In this document: positions 25,460-33,725 of the stretch, piece by piece
Layout: the number at the start of each line of letters is the position of its first letter
Position numbering within the stretch: the first letter of the stretch is position 1
Assembly: GCA_017883235.1 (NCBI GenBank)
Contig: JADGNY010000061.1
Coordinates: forward strand, 1-39,471
Reading direction: 5' to 3'
DNA: 39,471 nucleotides
Source of the DNA: Thermoanaerobaculia bacterium
GTDB taxonomy: Bacteria; Acidobacteriota; Thermoanaerobaculia; Gp7-AA8
The notes under the pieces: model-generated
Database searches by the model: none
What the model saw: only the letters and a program-made list of their open reading frames with translations
Told to the model about the DNA's origin: nothing
Position numbers and translations under genes: made by a program

Positions 25460-25576
25460 TCCTCCTCCGGGGTGATTCGTTTCGCGATCATTGACAGCTC
25501 CTCCGAAAACTCTTGCCGGACTAACCCGTATAGGCAACCCGACGTCCAATTCTGGCAGCAAACGAGGGACTTCGTA

Positions 25577-27133
25577 ATGCGTAAAACGACCGCGCCGTTG
25601 ATGGCGTCTCTGGTGGTTCTTTTCCTCTTCGTCGCACCGCTTCGCGCGGACGATCCCAAGCCGCAGGACAAACCGGCCGCGGACAAGGCTGGAGACAAGG
25701 CCCCGGAAAAGCCTCCCGAGCCGGTGAAATTCGTCCGGCAGCATAAGACGAAGCTCGGCGGCGCGGACGTCGCCTACACCACCACCGCCGAGGAGATCTT
25801 CCTCAAGGACAACGACGGGAAAAACACGGCCAGCTTCTTCACCATCGCCTACACGAAGGATGGCGTGGCGCGGCAGGAAGAGCGGCCGATCACGTTCGTC
25901 TACAACGGCGGGCCGGGCTCGGCTTCGCTCTGGCTGCACTTCGGACTGGTCGGCCCGCGGATCATCGACATCCCCAGCGACGCCGCCGATCCCGGCAGCC
26001 CGCCGTACAAACTGCGCGACAACGACGACACGATCTTCCGCGCCACCGATCTCGTCTTCATCGATCCCGTCGGCACCGGCTACAGCCACGCCATGGGCGA
26101 CAAGAAGAACGAGGATTTCTGGGGCTACGACGAAGACGCCGACTCGGTCGCGGAGTTCATCCGCACCTTCATCACCCAGCACAATCGCTGGAACTCCCCG
26201 AAATACATCCTCGGCGAAAGCTACGGCGGCATCCGCTCGGCGCTTCTCGTCCCGCGCCTGCAGGGGAACTTCGGCGTCGGCCTCAACGGCATCATCCTCC
26301 TCTCGCCGGCCCTCAACATGGGGACGCTGCCATTCGTCGTCAACGGAAACGACCTGACCTACGCGACGTCGCTCCCCGCCCTGGCCGCGACGGCGTACTA
26401 CCACCACAAGCTTCCCGATCAGTGGAAGGATCTCGATACGCTTCTACGGGAAGTGGAGAAGTTCGCGGGGACGGAGTATCTGGTGGCGCTCTTCCAGGGC
26501 GACGAGCTGCCGAAAGCGGAGAAGGAACGGATCGCGGACCGCGTTCACCGCTACACCGGCGTTTCGAAGGAGTACATCCTCCGCGCCGATCTGCGGATCT
26601 ACGCGCCGCGATTCACCAAGGAGCTGCTGCGCGACGAAGGGAAGTCGGTGGGCATCCTCGACGGGCGCTACGTGCAGACCGAGATCGACCGCGTGGCGGA
26701 GTTTCCGGACAATGACGCCTTCAACGCCAAGACCGGGCCGATCTACATCTCCCTTTTCCAGAACTATCTCCGCAACGAGCTCGGCGTCGACCTGGTGAAG
26801 CGCTACGCGCCGCAGAATGGCGAGGCCAATCAGAAGTGGAAGCGCCCCGCGAACGGGCGAGGCGCCTTCGCCGGCTACGTCGACGTCACCGGCGCGCTGG
26901 CGCAGGGAACGAAGGACAACGAGGCGCTGCGCGTCTTCGCAGCCGCCGGCTACAACGACCTGACCACGTCGTACTTCGCCATGCGCTACATGCTCGAGCA
27001 CAGCGGCATCGACACTAACCGCCTGACCATCAAGGACTATCCCGGCGGCCACATGATGTACCTGCACCGCCCGTCACTCGAGGCGCTGTCGAAGGACATC
27101 GTGGCGTTCATCGAGAAGGGGAATGGGCATTAG
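25577..27133 (+). CDS. secreted serine carboxypeptidase, S10 family
   Basis: ATG at 25577 has GAGGG upstream and starts a Sec signal (MRKTTAPLMASLVVLFLFVAPLRAD); the open sequence before it is non-coding. The 518-aa protein has a Lys/Pro-rich linker (~26-50) and then an alpha/beta-hydrolase. NGGPGSASLW (110-119) is the substrate and oxyanion segment, GESYGG has the nucleophile S215, GYND supplies D461 and YPGGHMMYLH supplies H492, so the triad is complete. It should remove C-terminal residues from peptides in the periplasm or outside. It is divergent from the questin-oxidase-like gene across ~120 bases, where promoters for both must lie. Confidence 0.93.
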   Translation: MRKTTAPLMASLVVLFLFVAPLRADDPKPQDKPAADKAGDKAPEKPPEPVKFVRQHKTKLGGADVAYTTTAEEIFLKDNDGKNTASFFTIAYTKDGVARQEERPITFVYNGGPGSASLWLHFGLVGPRIIDIPSDAADPGSPPYKLRDNDDTIFRATDLVFIDPVGTGYSHAMGDKKNEDFWGYDEDADSVAEFIRTFITQHNRWNSPKYILGESYGGIRSALLVPRLQGNFGVGLNGIILLSPALNMGTLPFVVNGNDLTYATSLPALAATAYYHHKLPDQWKDLDTLLREVEKFAGTEYLVALFQGDELPKAEKERIADRVHRYTGVSKEYILRADLRIYAPRFTKELLRDEGKSVGILDGRYVQTEIDRVAEFPDNDAFNAKTGPIYISLFQNYLRNELGVDLVKRYAPQNGEANQKWKRPANGRGAFAGYVDVTGALAQGTKDNEALRVFAAAGYNDLTTSYFAMRYMLEHSGIDTNRLTIKDYPGGHMMYLHRPSLEALSKDIVAFIEKGNGH

Positions 27134-27159
27134 GTTCGGATAGCGCATTTGTCTCATGC

Positions 27160-27383
27160 GCCGCGTTAGCGGCGACAAGATGGTAGCCAGGGGTGCGAGC
27201 GTTTTTTGCGAGCACCCCTGGAACCGATGCGGCCCTAAATCGTGCCGCGTCAGCGGCACTGGACTGGCTGCCAGATCCTCCGGTGCCGCTGGCGCGGCAC
27301 GACTTTGGGGATCTCCGTACCAGGGGTTGCTCGCAAAAAACGCTCGCAACCCCTGGCTACCTTCTATCGGCCGCTAACGCGGC
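27160..27383. repeat. composite palindromic element, ~62-bp arms
   Basis: The left arm 27160-27221 (GCCGCGTTAGCGGCGAC... to CACCCCTGG) is nearly the reverse complement of 27320-27383 (CCAGGGGTTGC... to GCTAACGCGGC). Each arm contains its own hairpin around GCGAGCGTTTTTTGCGAGC. Between them sit two further inverted words at 27242-27259 and 27283-27300 (GTGCCGCGTCAGCGGCAC type). There is no open frame of note. It lies between the convergent S10 peptidase and helicase genes and could also end their transcripts. Confidence 0.85.
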
Positions 27384-27403
27384 GTAATGTGTCCAAACGG
27401 AGA

Positions 27404-28792
27404 TCACGGGCGGCGTCGACCCCGAGGAGCGCCGGGCCTGCTCCCGCCGGCCGGTGGACTGGGACGATCCCTTCTCGGTGCGTTTGAGGCAGTGCCGCGG
27501 CTGGGAAGATGAGGGCGCGCCGGCGCCGGTTTGCGGCTGCTCGCCGCAACCGGTGCCCCACCCCGCCGCTCCGCTTTCGCTTTTGCGCGCGAGCGATCGT
27601 CGGCTTTTCGTGCGCGGATGGCGGCGATCCGTTCCTGGATCGGGATCTCGAGTTTCTCGGCAGGCTTCCGCGCATAGTCGAAGTCGGGGACGGTAATCCG
27701 CGGCAGACGCTTGCTGATGGCGCGCTCGATGGCGCGGAGATCGTTCTCCTCTTCCGGAGCGACGAACGTGATGGCATCGCCGGTCAGCTCCGCGCGCGCC
27801 GTGCGGCCGACGCGGTGGATGTAATCCTCCGGCATCCCCGGGACGTCAAAATTCACCACGTGCGAGAGCGCCTCGACGTCGATGCCGCGCGCGGCGATGT
27901 CGGTGGCCACCAGGATCTGGTAGCGGCCGAGCTTGAAACCGGCCAGCGCGTCGGTGCGCTGGGCCTGGCTGCGGTTGCCGTGAATCCTGGCCACGCGCAC
28001 CTTGTGGCGCTCGAGTTGTTCGAACACGCGATTGGCGCGGTGCTTGGTGCGCGTGAAAACGATGGCGTTCTGAATCTCGCCGCGTTTGAGAAGCGTCTCC
28101 AGCAACGGCAGCTTCAGATCCTGCGACACCGGGAAGACCGACTGCGTGATGCCGGTCGCCGGCGCCGACTTCCGCTCGATCGAGATCGTGGCCGGGTTCC
28201 TGAGCATCTCCTTCGACAGCTCGACGATCGGCTGCGGAAGCGTGGCGGAGAAGAACAGCGTCTGCAGTTTCGGCGGCAGATGTTTGAGCACGCGGCGGAT
28301 GTCGGGGAGGAACCCCATGTCCAGCATCCGGTCGGCCTCGTCGAGCACGAGCACTTCCAGCCCCGCGAGCTTTGCGTAGCCGTACTGGAAGTGATCGAGC
28401 AGACGCCCCGGCGTGGCAACCAGCACGTCGACACCAGTGCGGAAGGCGTGCTCCTGCGGTCCCATGCCGACGCCGCCGTAGATCGCGGCGCCCGAAAGCG
28501 GCGTGTGGACGGCCAGCTCGCGCAGGTGCTCATCGATCTGCGCGGCCAGCTCGCGCGTCGGTGTGAGGATGAGGGCGCGCGTCGTGCCGCGCTTCTTGGC
28601 GATCAGCCGGTTGAGGATCGGAAGCAGAAACGCCGCGCTCTTGCCGCTGCCGGTCATGGCACAGGCCAGGACATCCTTGCCGGCGATTGCCGGCGGCATG
28701 GCGTCGGTCTGAATGGGTGTCGGCCGTTTGAAGCCGAGTTCTTTGACTCCGCGCAGCAGATCGGCGTGGAGTCCGAATTTTGAAAATGGCAT
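27404..28792 (-). CDS. rhlE: DEAD-box ATP-dependent RNA helicase, RhlE type
   Basis: ATG 28792 is chosen because GAAGGA precedes it and the protein then begins MPFSKFGLHADLL, as RhlE-type helicases do; the longer frame starts in a dispersed palindrome. The 462-aa product has the full motif set: Q motif (FKRPTPIQTDAMP), Walker A MTGSGKS, PTRELAAQ, TPGRLLDH, DEAD (VLDEADRMLDMGF), SAT, and domain 2 ARGIDV and HRVGRTAR. The tail from ~385 is Arg/Lys/Pro/Ala-rich and probably binds RNA. Such enzymes unwind RNA in ribosome assembly or mRNA decay, often under cold stress. The 3' end lies 20 bases from a composite palindrome. Confidence 0.95.
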   Translation of the reverse strand: MPFSKFGLHADLLRGVKELGFKRPTPIQTDAMPPAIAGKDVLACAMTGSGKSAAFLLPILNRLIAKKRGTTRALILTPTRELAAQIDEHLRELAVHTPLSGAAIYGGVGMGPQEHAFRTGVDVLVATPGRLLDHFQYGYAKLAGLEVLVLDEADRMLDMGFLPDIRRVLKHLPPKLQTLFFSATLPQPIVELSKEMLRNPATISIERKSAPATGITQSVFPVSQDLKLPLLETLLKRGEIQNAIVFTRTKHRANRVFEQLERHKVRVARIHGNRSQAQRTDALAGFKLGRYQILVATDIAARGIDVEALSHVVNFDVPGMPEDYIHRVGRTARAELTGDAITFVAPEEENDLRAIERAISKRLPRITVPDFDYARKPAEKLEIPIQERIAAIRARKADDRSRAKAKAERRGGAPVAASSRKPAPARPHLPSRGTASNAPRRDRPSPPAGGSRPGAPRGRRRP

Positions 28793-28849
28793 ATCGATAA
28801 GTTTTCCTTCGCCGCGAGGAACGTGCGTGGGGGGCGTGGCATTGCACAA

Positions 28850-28871
28850 GCACAGACAAGAGTGTCTGTGC
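28850..28871. repeat. 22-bp perfect palindrome, copy 2
   Basis: The sequence is identical to 18964-18985 (GCACAGACA, AGAG, TGTCTGTGC). Here it lies in the divergent space between the helicase and the dehydrogenase genes. Confidence 0.85.
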
Positions 28872-28947
28872 CACATTGGCCGCCCGTGGTTGCAGAAGTT
28901 TGGAGTCCGGCCACGGAAGCCTCCCCCCCTCCCCTTAAACTGCCCCC

Positions 28948-29868
28948 ATGCACGCCGTCCGCCTCACCCACCTCGCCACACCCCTCATCGATGACGACAT
29001 CCCCGAGCCGCCGCTCGTGAGCGGCGACGTGCTCGTCGACATCCGCGCCGCGGGTATCTGCCACAGCGACGCGCATTACCGCGCCGGCGGCGGATCGGTG
29101 ACGCTGCCGCTGACGCTGGGGCATGAGATCGCAGGCGTCGTCGCCGGCACCGGCCAGCGCGTGGCCTTGCACTACCTGCACGGCGACGGCCGGATGCTCG
29201 GGAAGGAAGTCGATGGCGGCTACGCCGAGCGCATCGCCGTTCCCGCCGCAAACGCGGTCCCGATCCCCGATGGTGTCCCGTTCGAGGCCGCCGCGGTGAT
29301 GATGTGCTCGACGGCCACGGCGTATCACGCACTCCGCCTGGCCGCCCTGAGGCCGGGCGAATCGGTGGCCATCCTCGGCTTCGGCGGACTCGGCGCCTCC
29401 GCGGTGCAGCTCGCGCAGTTCATCGGCGCGAGCCGCGTCTTCGCGGTCGATCGTGTCGAAGAAAAGCTGGACGTCGCTGCATCCTTCGGCGCCATTCCGG
29501 CCGCGGTGGACGAGCTCCGCGACATCGACGTCGTCCTCGATTTCGCCGGCCACCCCGCGACGACGCTGCAAGCCCTTCGTTCGCTGGCCCGCGGCGGCCG
29601 GATCATGATCGTGGCCATCAATCTGCGCGAGCTGGCCATCGACCCCTATCGCGACGTGCTGGCCGCCGAACGCCACATCATCGGCGTCTCCGATCACACG
29701 CGCGAGGAGTTGGTCGAGCTGCTCGATCTCGCCCATCGCGGCGCGATCGACATCTCACGCGTGATCACGCGGCGAGTGGGACTGCAGGCCGCTTCGATCA
29801 ACGAGGTGCTCGATGATCTCGATCGCGGGACGAAGCATCTGCGGACAGTGATCACCCTGTCATTCTGA
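28948..29868 (+). CDS. zinc-type medium-chain alcohol dehydrogenase-like protein
   Basis: The protein has 306 aa against ~340 for typical family members. GICHSDAHYR carries the catalytic-zinc Cys and LGHEIAGVV the His/Glu pair. The region where structural-zinc ADHs have four Cys instead reads HYLHGDGRMLGKEVDGGYAE, with no Cys, so the structural zinc loop is missing and this explains the short length. The NAD(P)-binding fold follows at LGFGGLGASAVQLAQFIGA. It should oxidise an alcohol or reduce an aldehyde or ketone; the substrate is unknown. No clear Shine-Dalgarno precedes the ATG, which follows a C-rich tract. It is divergent from the helicase. Confidence 0.9.
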   Translation: MHAVRLTHLATPLIDDDIPEPPLVSGDVLVDIRAAGICHSDAHYRAGGGSVTLPLTLGHEIAGVVAGTGQRVALHYLHGDGRMLGKEVDGGYAERIAVPAANAVPIPDGVPFEAAAVMMCSTATAYHALRLAALRPGESVAILGFGGLGASAVQLAQFIGASRVFAVDRVEEKLDVAASFGAIPAAVDELRDIDVVLDFAGHPATTLQALRSLARGGRIMIVAINLRELAIDPYRDVLAAERHIIGVSDHTREELVELLDLAHRGAIDISRVITRRVGLQAASINEVLDDLDRGTKHLRTVITLSF

Positions 29869-29934
29869 GCGACGCGAGGAATCCCGGCTCGGAATCCGAG
29901 GAACGAAATTGCAGGCACGCCGCTTACGTCAAGA

Positions 29935-30005
29935 GCTTTCACCACAGAGACGCAGAGGACACAGAGAAAACGCCTCTGTGATCTCTGTGTCTCTGTGGTG
30001 AAAGC
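29935..30005. repeat. dispersed CACAGAG-type palindrome
   Basis: The arms GCTTTCACCACAGAGACGC... (from 29935) and ...CTCTGTGGTGAAAGC (to 30005) are near-perfect complements around a short A-rich centre. This type of palindrome recurs widely in environmental bacterial genomes. It lies between the convergent dehydrogenase and pspA genes, with a TGTCATTCTGAGCG-type repeat just upstream at 29857. Confidence 0.8.
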
Positions 30006-30052
30006 CTTTCGGACGCAACAGCGTGGCAAGCTCCGTAAACGGTCTGCCCCAA

Positions 30053-30715
30053 TCACTGCGTCAGCGCGCGCCGCGACTTCAGCTCTGTCAGCAACCGTTC
30101 GATCCGATCGTCGCGCTCGAGCACGTCGAATCGATCATCGATCGATTCGGCCATAAGGGCGGTTGCTACGCCTACCGCCTCGGCCTGGGCGATCCCGCGG
30201 CGCATCCGTTCGACCGTCGACGCGTGCTGGTCCGAGGCGATGGCCATATGGGCCTTGGCCGCTTTCGAGACCGCGCGCGAGCGCCGATGCTGCGCGATGA
30301 GCAGATCGCTGCGATGGCGCGCCTCGGCCAGTTTCGTATCCAGCTTGCGCAGTGCCGTCCTCAGCGACTCGGCGTGCCCGCGCTGATCGGTGGTCTGCTC
30401 TTCGAGAGCTTCACCCATCCGCCGGAACGTCTCCACGCGGTCGAGCGCCGCCCGCGCCAGGTCGTCCTTCCCCTTGTCGACCGCCATCTCCGCTTTGCGC
30501 ATCCATTCGGCGATCTTGGCATCATTGTCCTTCTGCTTCCTGGCGAGCAGATGCTCATCGGCGATGGCCACCGCGACCTGGGTCTTGACCTGCATCATCT
30601 GATTCTCCATATCGAGGATCACCTGCTTGAGCATCTTCTCCGGGTCTTCGGCCTTATCGACCAGATCGTTGAGATTCGCGCGAACCAGAGTTGAAACGCG
30701 TTCCATGAGTGCCAT
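30053..30715 (-). CDS. pspA: PspA/IM30 family membrane-stress protein
   Basis: The 220-aa product is almost entirely helical coiled coil, as PspA/Vipp1 proteins are. The start MALMERVSTLVRANLNDLVDKAEDPEKMLKQVI is the family N terminus with its amphipathic membrane-binding helix. ESCRT-III-like assemblies of PspA protect the inner membrane under proton-leak or lipid stress. GGGAGGG lies just before ATG 30715. It is the last gene of the minus-strand operon after the XRE regulator, NfeD-like protein and flotillin, a combination often seen in membrane-fluidity and envelope-stress operons. No PspF-type activator is nearby, so control is probably by the XRE protein. Confidence 0.93.
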   Translation of the reverse strand: MALMERVSTLVRANLNDLVDKAEDPEKMLKQVILDMENQMMQVKTQVAVAIADEHLLARKQKDNDAKIAEWMRKAEMAVDKGKDDLARAALDRVETFRRMGEALEEQTTDQRGHAESLRTALRKLDTKLAEARHRSDLLIAQHRRSRAVSKAAKAHMAIASDQHASTVERMRRGIAQAEAVGVATALMAESIDDRFDVLERDDRIERLLTELKSRRALTQ

Positions 30716-30760
30716 GACATCCCTCCCCCATTTGACGGTTGACTTGACGGTTAACGATTC

Positions 30761-32218
30761 CTACGCATTCGGATGCACTGGTTTGACCGGCGCCTTCGCC
30801 GCGTCGGCAGCGACGGCCTTCGGCGACTTGTCGCCGATGGTACGGATGTTCGAGATCAGCTCTTTCAAATCCATGCCGCTGAGTGCTTCGAAGAGCGCCG
30901 GCACCTGCGCGGCCATCTTGGCCATGTCTCCGGTGATCTTGTTCACGCCGGCGGCGTCTCCGTCGCCGGTCGAAACGATGGTGATCCTGTCGACCTGTGA
31001 GAGCGGCGCCGACATGGCCCGCACCACCTCGGGCAGTTGGGTGATCAGCTTGTCGACGACGGCGGCCTGGTTCCACTCCTGATACGCCTCCGCCTTCACG
31101 TTCATGGCCCTGGCCTCGGCCTCGCCCTTCTTGAAGATGATTTCGGCTTCCGCCTCGCCCTGCAGACGCGTCGAGGCGGCGTGGCCCTCTGCCTCGGAGA
31201 TGAGGCGTTGCCGTTCCGCGGCGGCCAGCATCTCGATGCGCTGCCGGTCGATCTCCGCCTGCTTCAGCACCGTGGCGATCAGTTCCTTCTCGCGGCGCGC
31301 GATCTCCGCGTCCTGAACCTTCACCTGCTCGAGCTTCTCGATCTGCTGCACCTTCACCTGCTCGGCGATGACCTGCTGCTGCATCACGTTGGTCTGGATC
31401 TCGTACGCTTTATCCGCCTGCGCCTGCTGCCTCTTGACCGCTTCTGCGTACTGCGCTCTCTTCACCTCGAGCTCGCGCTGGGCATCCGCCTGCTTGGCCA
31501 GCGAAGCCGTTTCGGCTTCGACCGTCGCCTGATCGGCCTGCGCCTTGGCGATGGCCGCCTCGCGCTGCGCCTGCGCGCGCCTGATCGCCGTATCGCGCTC
31601 AGCTTCCACCGTGGCGATTTCCGCATCGCGTTTGATGCGCGCCACGTCGGGACGGCCCATGTTGGAGATGTAGTCGTTCTTGTCACGCACTTCCTTGATC
31701 GTGAACGACACCACCTCCAGGCCCATCTTGGTCATGTCTTCCGCGCAGGTCGACCGCATGCGGTCCGCGACCATCTCCGGCTCCTTCACGATCTCCTCCA
31801 CCGTGAGCTGGCCGATGATGCCGCGGAGGTGACCTTCCATCACCAGGCGAATCAGCCCCTCGCGCTCCTGCGGTTCCTTCGTGAGGAACTGTTCGGCCGC
31901 GGTCTGGATCGAAGCCGGGTCGCTCTTGACCTTGATCTGCGCGACCGCTTCGACGGTCACCGCTACGCCCTGCTTGGTGTACATGTCCTGTTGCGGCGCA
32001 ACGTCGAACGACATCAGCTCGAGCGAGAGCACGTGCGCGTGTTCGAGCATCGGCAGCACGACCGTGCCATGTCCTTTGACCACCCGCGTGCCCCGGAAGC
32101 CGAAGACGATCAGGGCCTGGTTCGGTCCGACTTTGCGGAACCAGGAGGCGATGATCGACATCGCGATCAGAAATGCCGCGACAGAACCAACTGCGATGAT
32201 GATTGGAGCGGTGAACAT
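30761..32218 (-). CDS. floT: flotillin-like SPFH-domain membrane scaffold
   Basis: The protein has 485 aa from ATG 32218; ATG 32221 is directly next to it, but AGGAGG is then only one base away, so the second ATG is better spaced. A single N-terminal membrane anchor (~5-27) is followed by the SPFH domain (RKVGPNQALIVFGFRGTRVV to ~200) and a long Ala/Glu-rich coiled coil (~205-370, many AEA and QAE repeats), then a flotillin C-terminal region. Flotillins organise ordered membrane microdomains. The stop of the upstream NfeD-like gene is 5 bases away, so the two are co-translated and the products are expected to work as a pair. Confidence 0.95.
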   Translation of the reverse strand: MFTAPIIIAVGSVAAFLIAMSIIASWFRKVGPNQALIVFGFRGTRVVKGHGTVVLPMLEHAHVLSLELMSFDVAPQQDMYTKQGVAVTVEAVAQIKVKSDPASIQTAAEQFLTKEPQEREGLIRLVMEGHLRGIIGQLTVEEIVKEPEMVADRMRSTCAEDMTKMGLEVVSFTIKEVRDKNDYISNMGRPDVARIKRDAEIATVEAERDTAIRRAQAQREAAIAKAQADQATVEAETASLAKQADAQRELEVKRAQYAEAVKRQQAQADKAYEIQTNVMQQQVIAEQVKVQQIEKLEQVKVQDAEIARREKELIATVLKQAEIDRQRIEMLAAAERQRLISEAEGHAASTRLQGEAEAEIIFKKGEAEARAMNVKAEAYQEWNQAAVVDKLITQLPEVVRAMSAPLSQVDRITIVSTGDGDAAGVNKITGDMAKMAAQVPALFEALSGMDLKELISNIRTIGDKSPKAVAADAAKAPVKPVHPNA

Positions 32219-32226
32219 CATTCCTC

Positions 32227-32802
32227 CTACGCCTGACCCTGCAGCTCTTCAAAGCGCTGCACGTAGGCGATCCCTTTTTCGTAGTGCATCACGATGACTT
32301 CGGCGCCGCGCTCGATGGCGTGGCCGTCTTCGCTACGCGCGCCGCAACTGCGACGCGTTCCCTGCTGCGTGTAAATCATTTCCCCGGTCCCCGTTTCGCG
32401 GATCGTGCTGCTGACATGGCCGAGGACGCCGACCATCTCGAAGTCCTGCTCGCGGAGCGGATGCTCGTTCGCGATCAGAACGCGCCCCATGAAGAGATAC
32501 ATCAGCCCGCCGCCCGCGAATCCCAGCACCACCGCTGCCGTAAACGCCACCGCCACCGCCGCGCTGCGAGAGTGCGTCATCACATATCCCGCTCCGCCGA
32601 ACCACGTGACAAACATCAGCAGAACCGTAAGGTTCAAAGGCGACGTTCCATCGTTGTGGCCCGCGTGCGGTACATGCAGATGTAGATGTACAACGGAAGG
32701 CAGATGGAATGGCAGATGGAAATGCGTTCCGAAGACGAACGACGCGATCGTGAGCAGCAATCCGGTGAGAAAGCAGGTCAGATAGAACGATTCCCAGGTC
32801 AT
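32227..32802 (-). CDS. NfeD/YuaF-like membrane partner of flotillin
   Basis: The 191-aa protein has an N-terminal hydrophobic span (FYLTCFLTGLLLTIASFVF), a His-rich stretch (HFHLPFHLPSVVHLHLHVPHAGH), two more spans, and a soluble C-terminal beta-domain (MVGVLGHVSSTI to RFEELQG) of the OB type found in NfeD proteins. Such proteins are encoded next to SPFH proteins and act with them. The His-rich loop, with about nine His in ~25 residues, could bind metal and is not a general family feature. AGGAGGG precedes the ATG, which overlaps the regulator stop by ATGA. Confidence 0.85.
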   Translation of the reverse strand: MTWESFYLTCFLTGLLLTIASFVFGTHFHLPFHLPSVVHLHLHVPHAGHNDGTSPLNLTVLLMFVTWFGGAGYVMTHSRSAAVAVAFTAAVVLGFAGGGLMYLFMGRVLIANEHPLREQDFEMVGVLGHVSSTIRETGTGEMIYTQQGTRRSCGARSEDGHAIERGAEVIVMHYEKGIAYVQRFEELQGQA

Positions 32803-33305
32803 GAACGAACCCTCCTGCGTACGAGCGTCTCGTCCGCGAGCTCGGGACGCAGCACCTGAAGAAGGCGCTGCGCCAGATCGGGGCTGTCGAGAATGGCGCC
32901 GATCAGGGCCAGGCAGCGGCGCGTGTCGGGGTGTTTGGCCAGCTTGATCAGCGCGCCGTGCGTTTCGGGATCGTCGTGAAAGCGTTCCGCGCCGCTGATC
33001 AGCCAGAGATCGAGCTTGTCTTCGAGAGCACGCACGTCCGACGTCAGCTCATCGTGATATCCCTCGGGGTCATCGACCAGATAGCCCGGATGAACCTTGA
33101 AGAAACGGGCCAGCGCCATACGCGTGCTGTTCGTCAGATGCCGCCGTTGACCCCGCTCAATCTGCGAGAGATACGCCTGACTGATGGTGGCTCCCAATTC
33201 CCCGGCGATGGCCTCGGAGACCGCCTGCTGGGTCATCTCGCGGTCCAGCCCCCGAAGGGTCCCCTCGATCGTGCGGAGGTAACGAAGTTTCTCGCCGACG
33301 TTCAT
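32799..33305 (-). CDS. XRE-family transcriptional regulator of the flotillin operon
   Basis: The 168-aa protein has an N-terminal Cro/C1-type helix-turn-helix (MNVGEKLRYLRTIEG, MTQQAVSEAIAGELGATISQAYLSQIERGQRRHLTNSTRMALARFF) and a C-terminal helical region that may sense a ligand or dimerise. ATG 33305 gives the usual family N terminus; TTG at 33323 with GGGAG upstream is an alternative that adds six residues. It is the first gene of the operon and overlaps the NfeD-like gene, so it probably controls its own operon through the palindrome just upstream. Confidence 0.9.
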   Translation of the reverse strand: MNVGEKLRYLRTIEGTLRGLDREMTQQAVSEAIAGELGATISQAYLSQIERGQRRHLTNSTRMALARFFKVHPGYLVDDPEGYHDELTSDVRALEDKLDLWLISGAERFHDDPETHGALIKLAKHPDTRRCLALIGAILDSPDLAQRLLQVLRPELADETLVRRRVRS

Positions 33306-33313
33306 AGCAGATT

Positions 33314-33329
33314 GCAATATCAATATTGC
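33314..33329 (-). promoter_or_regulatory. candidate operator of the XRE/flotillin operon
   Basis: A perfect 7-2-7 inverted repeat (GCAATAT, CA, ATATTGC) lies 9 bases ahead of the regulator ATG, in an AT-rich patch within GC-rich surroundings. Size and position fit an XRE-dimer binding site for autoregulation. It would overlap the -10 region or the leader. Confidence 0.5.
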
Positions 33330-33488
33330 TCCCGGTTATGCGTTTGTCAAGGGGGGGGCCTGTCGTCCTGAAGCGACGCGAAGCGGCCCGGAATCCGCCG
33401 CGCACACGCTTTCCGAGACGCTGCTCGAACGGGTCCACCTGACCGACGACCCAGAACAACGGGCGTAGAATTGTCTGAGGGAATGAAC

Positions 33489-33716
33489 ATGGAATGGCAC
33501 CGGTACATCTCCGTCGACCCAAACGTCTGTCATGGACAGGCCTGTGTCGCGTCAACTCGGATACCTGTTTCCGTAGTACTCGACAACCTAGCGGCGGGAG
33601 TCTCCGAGTCCGAGATTCTCGAGAGCTATCCCCGTCTTTCTCATGAGGCCATCCAGGCTTGCATCGCCTACGCTGCCGATGTTGTTCGTGAAGAAGTTCT
33701 GGCCTTGCCAGCGTAG
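33489..33716 (+). CDS. DUF433 antitoxin
   Basis: The protein has 75 aa from ATG 33489, chosen because GAGGG lies 7-8 bases upstream; ATG 33483 is also possible. The sequence YISVDPNVCHGQACVASTRIPVSVVLDNLAAGVSESEILESYPRLS is the DUF433 pattern, a winged-helix-like antitoxin of VapB type. The partner toxin follows 9 bases after the stop. Base composition is visibly lower in GC than in neighbours, consistent with acquisition. Expected role: bind and neutralise the toxin and repress the operon. Confidence 0.92.
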   Translation: MEWHRYISVDPNVCHGQACVASTRIPVSVVLDNLAAGVSESEILESYPRLSHEAIQACIAYAADVVREEVLALPA

Positions 33717-33725
33717 TCACGCCGC

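Noticed and set aside
25500-26407. 5' extension of the questin-oxidase-like frame into the S10 peptidase gene
   Set aside because: The opposite strand encodes a signal peptide and catalytic motifs there. Family similarity begins only near 25440.
31037-32236. 399-aa plus-strand frame opposite flotillin
   Set aside because: Leu/Arg/His/Asp-rich antisense of a coiled-coil gene; no motifs.
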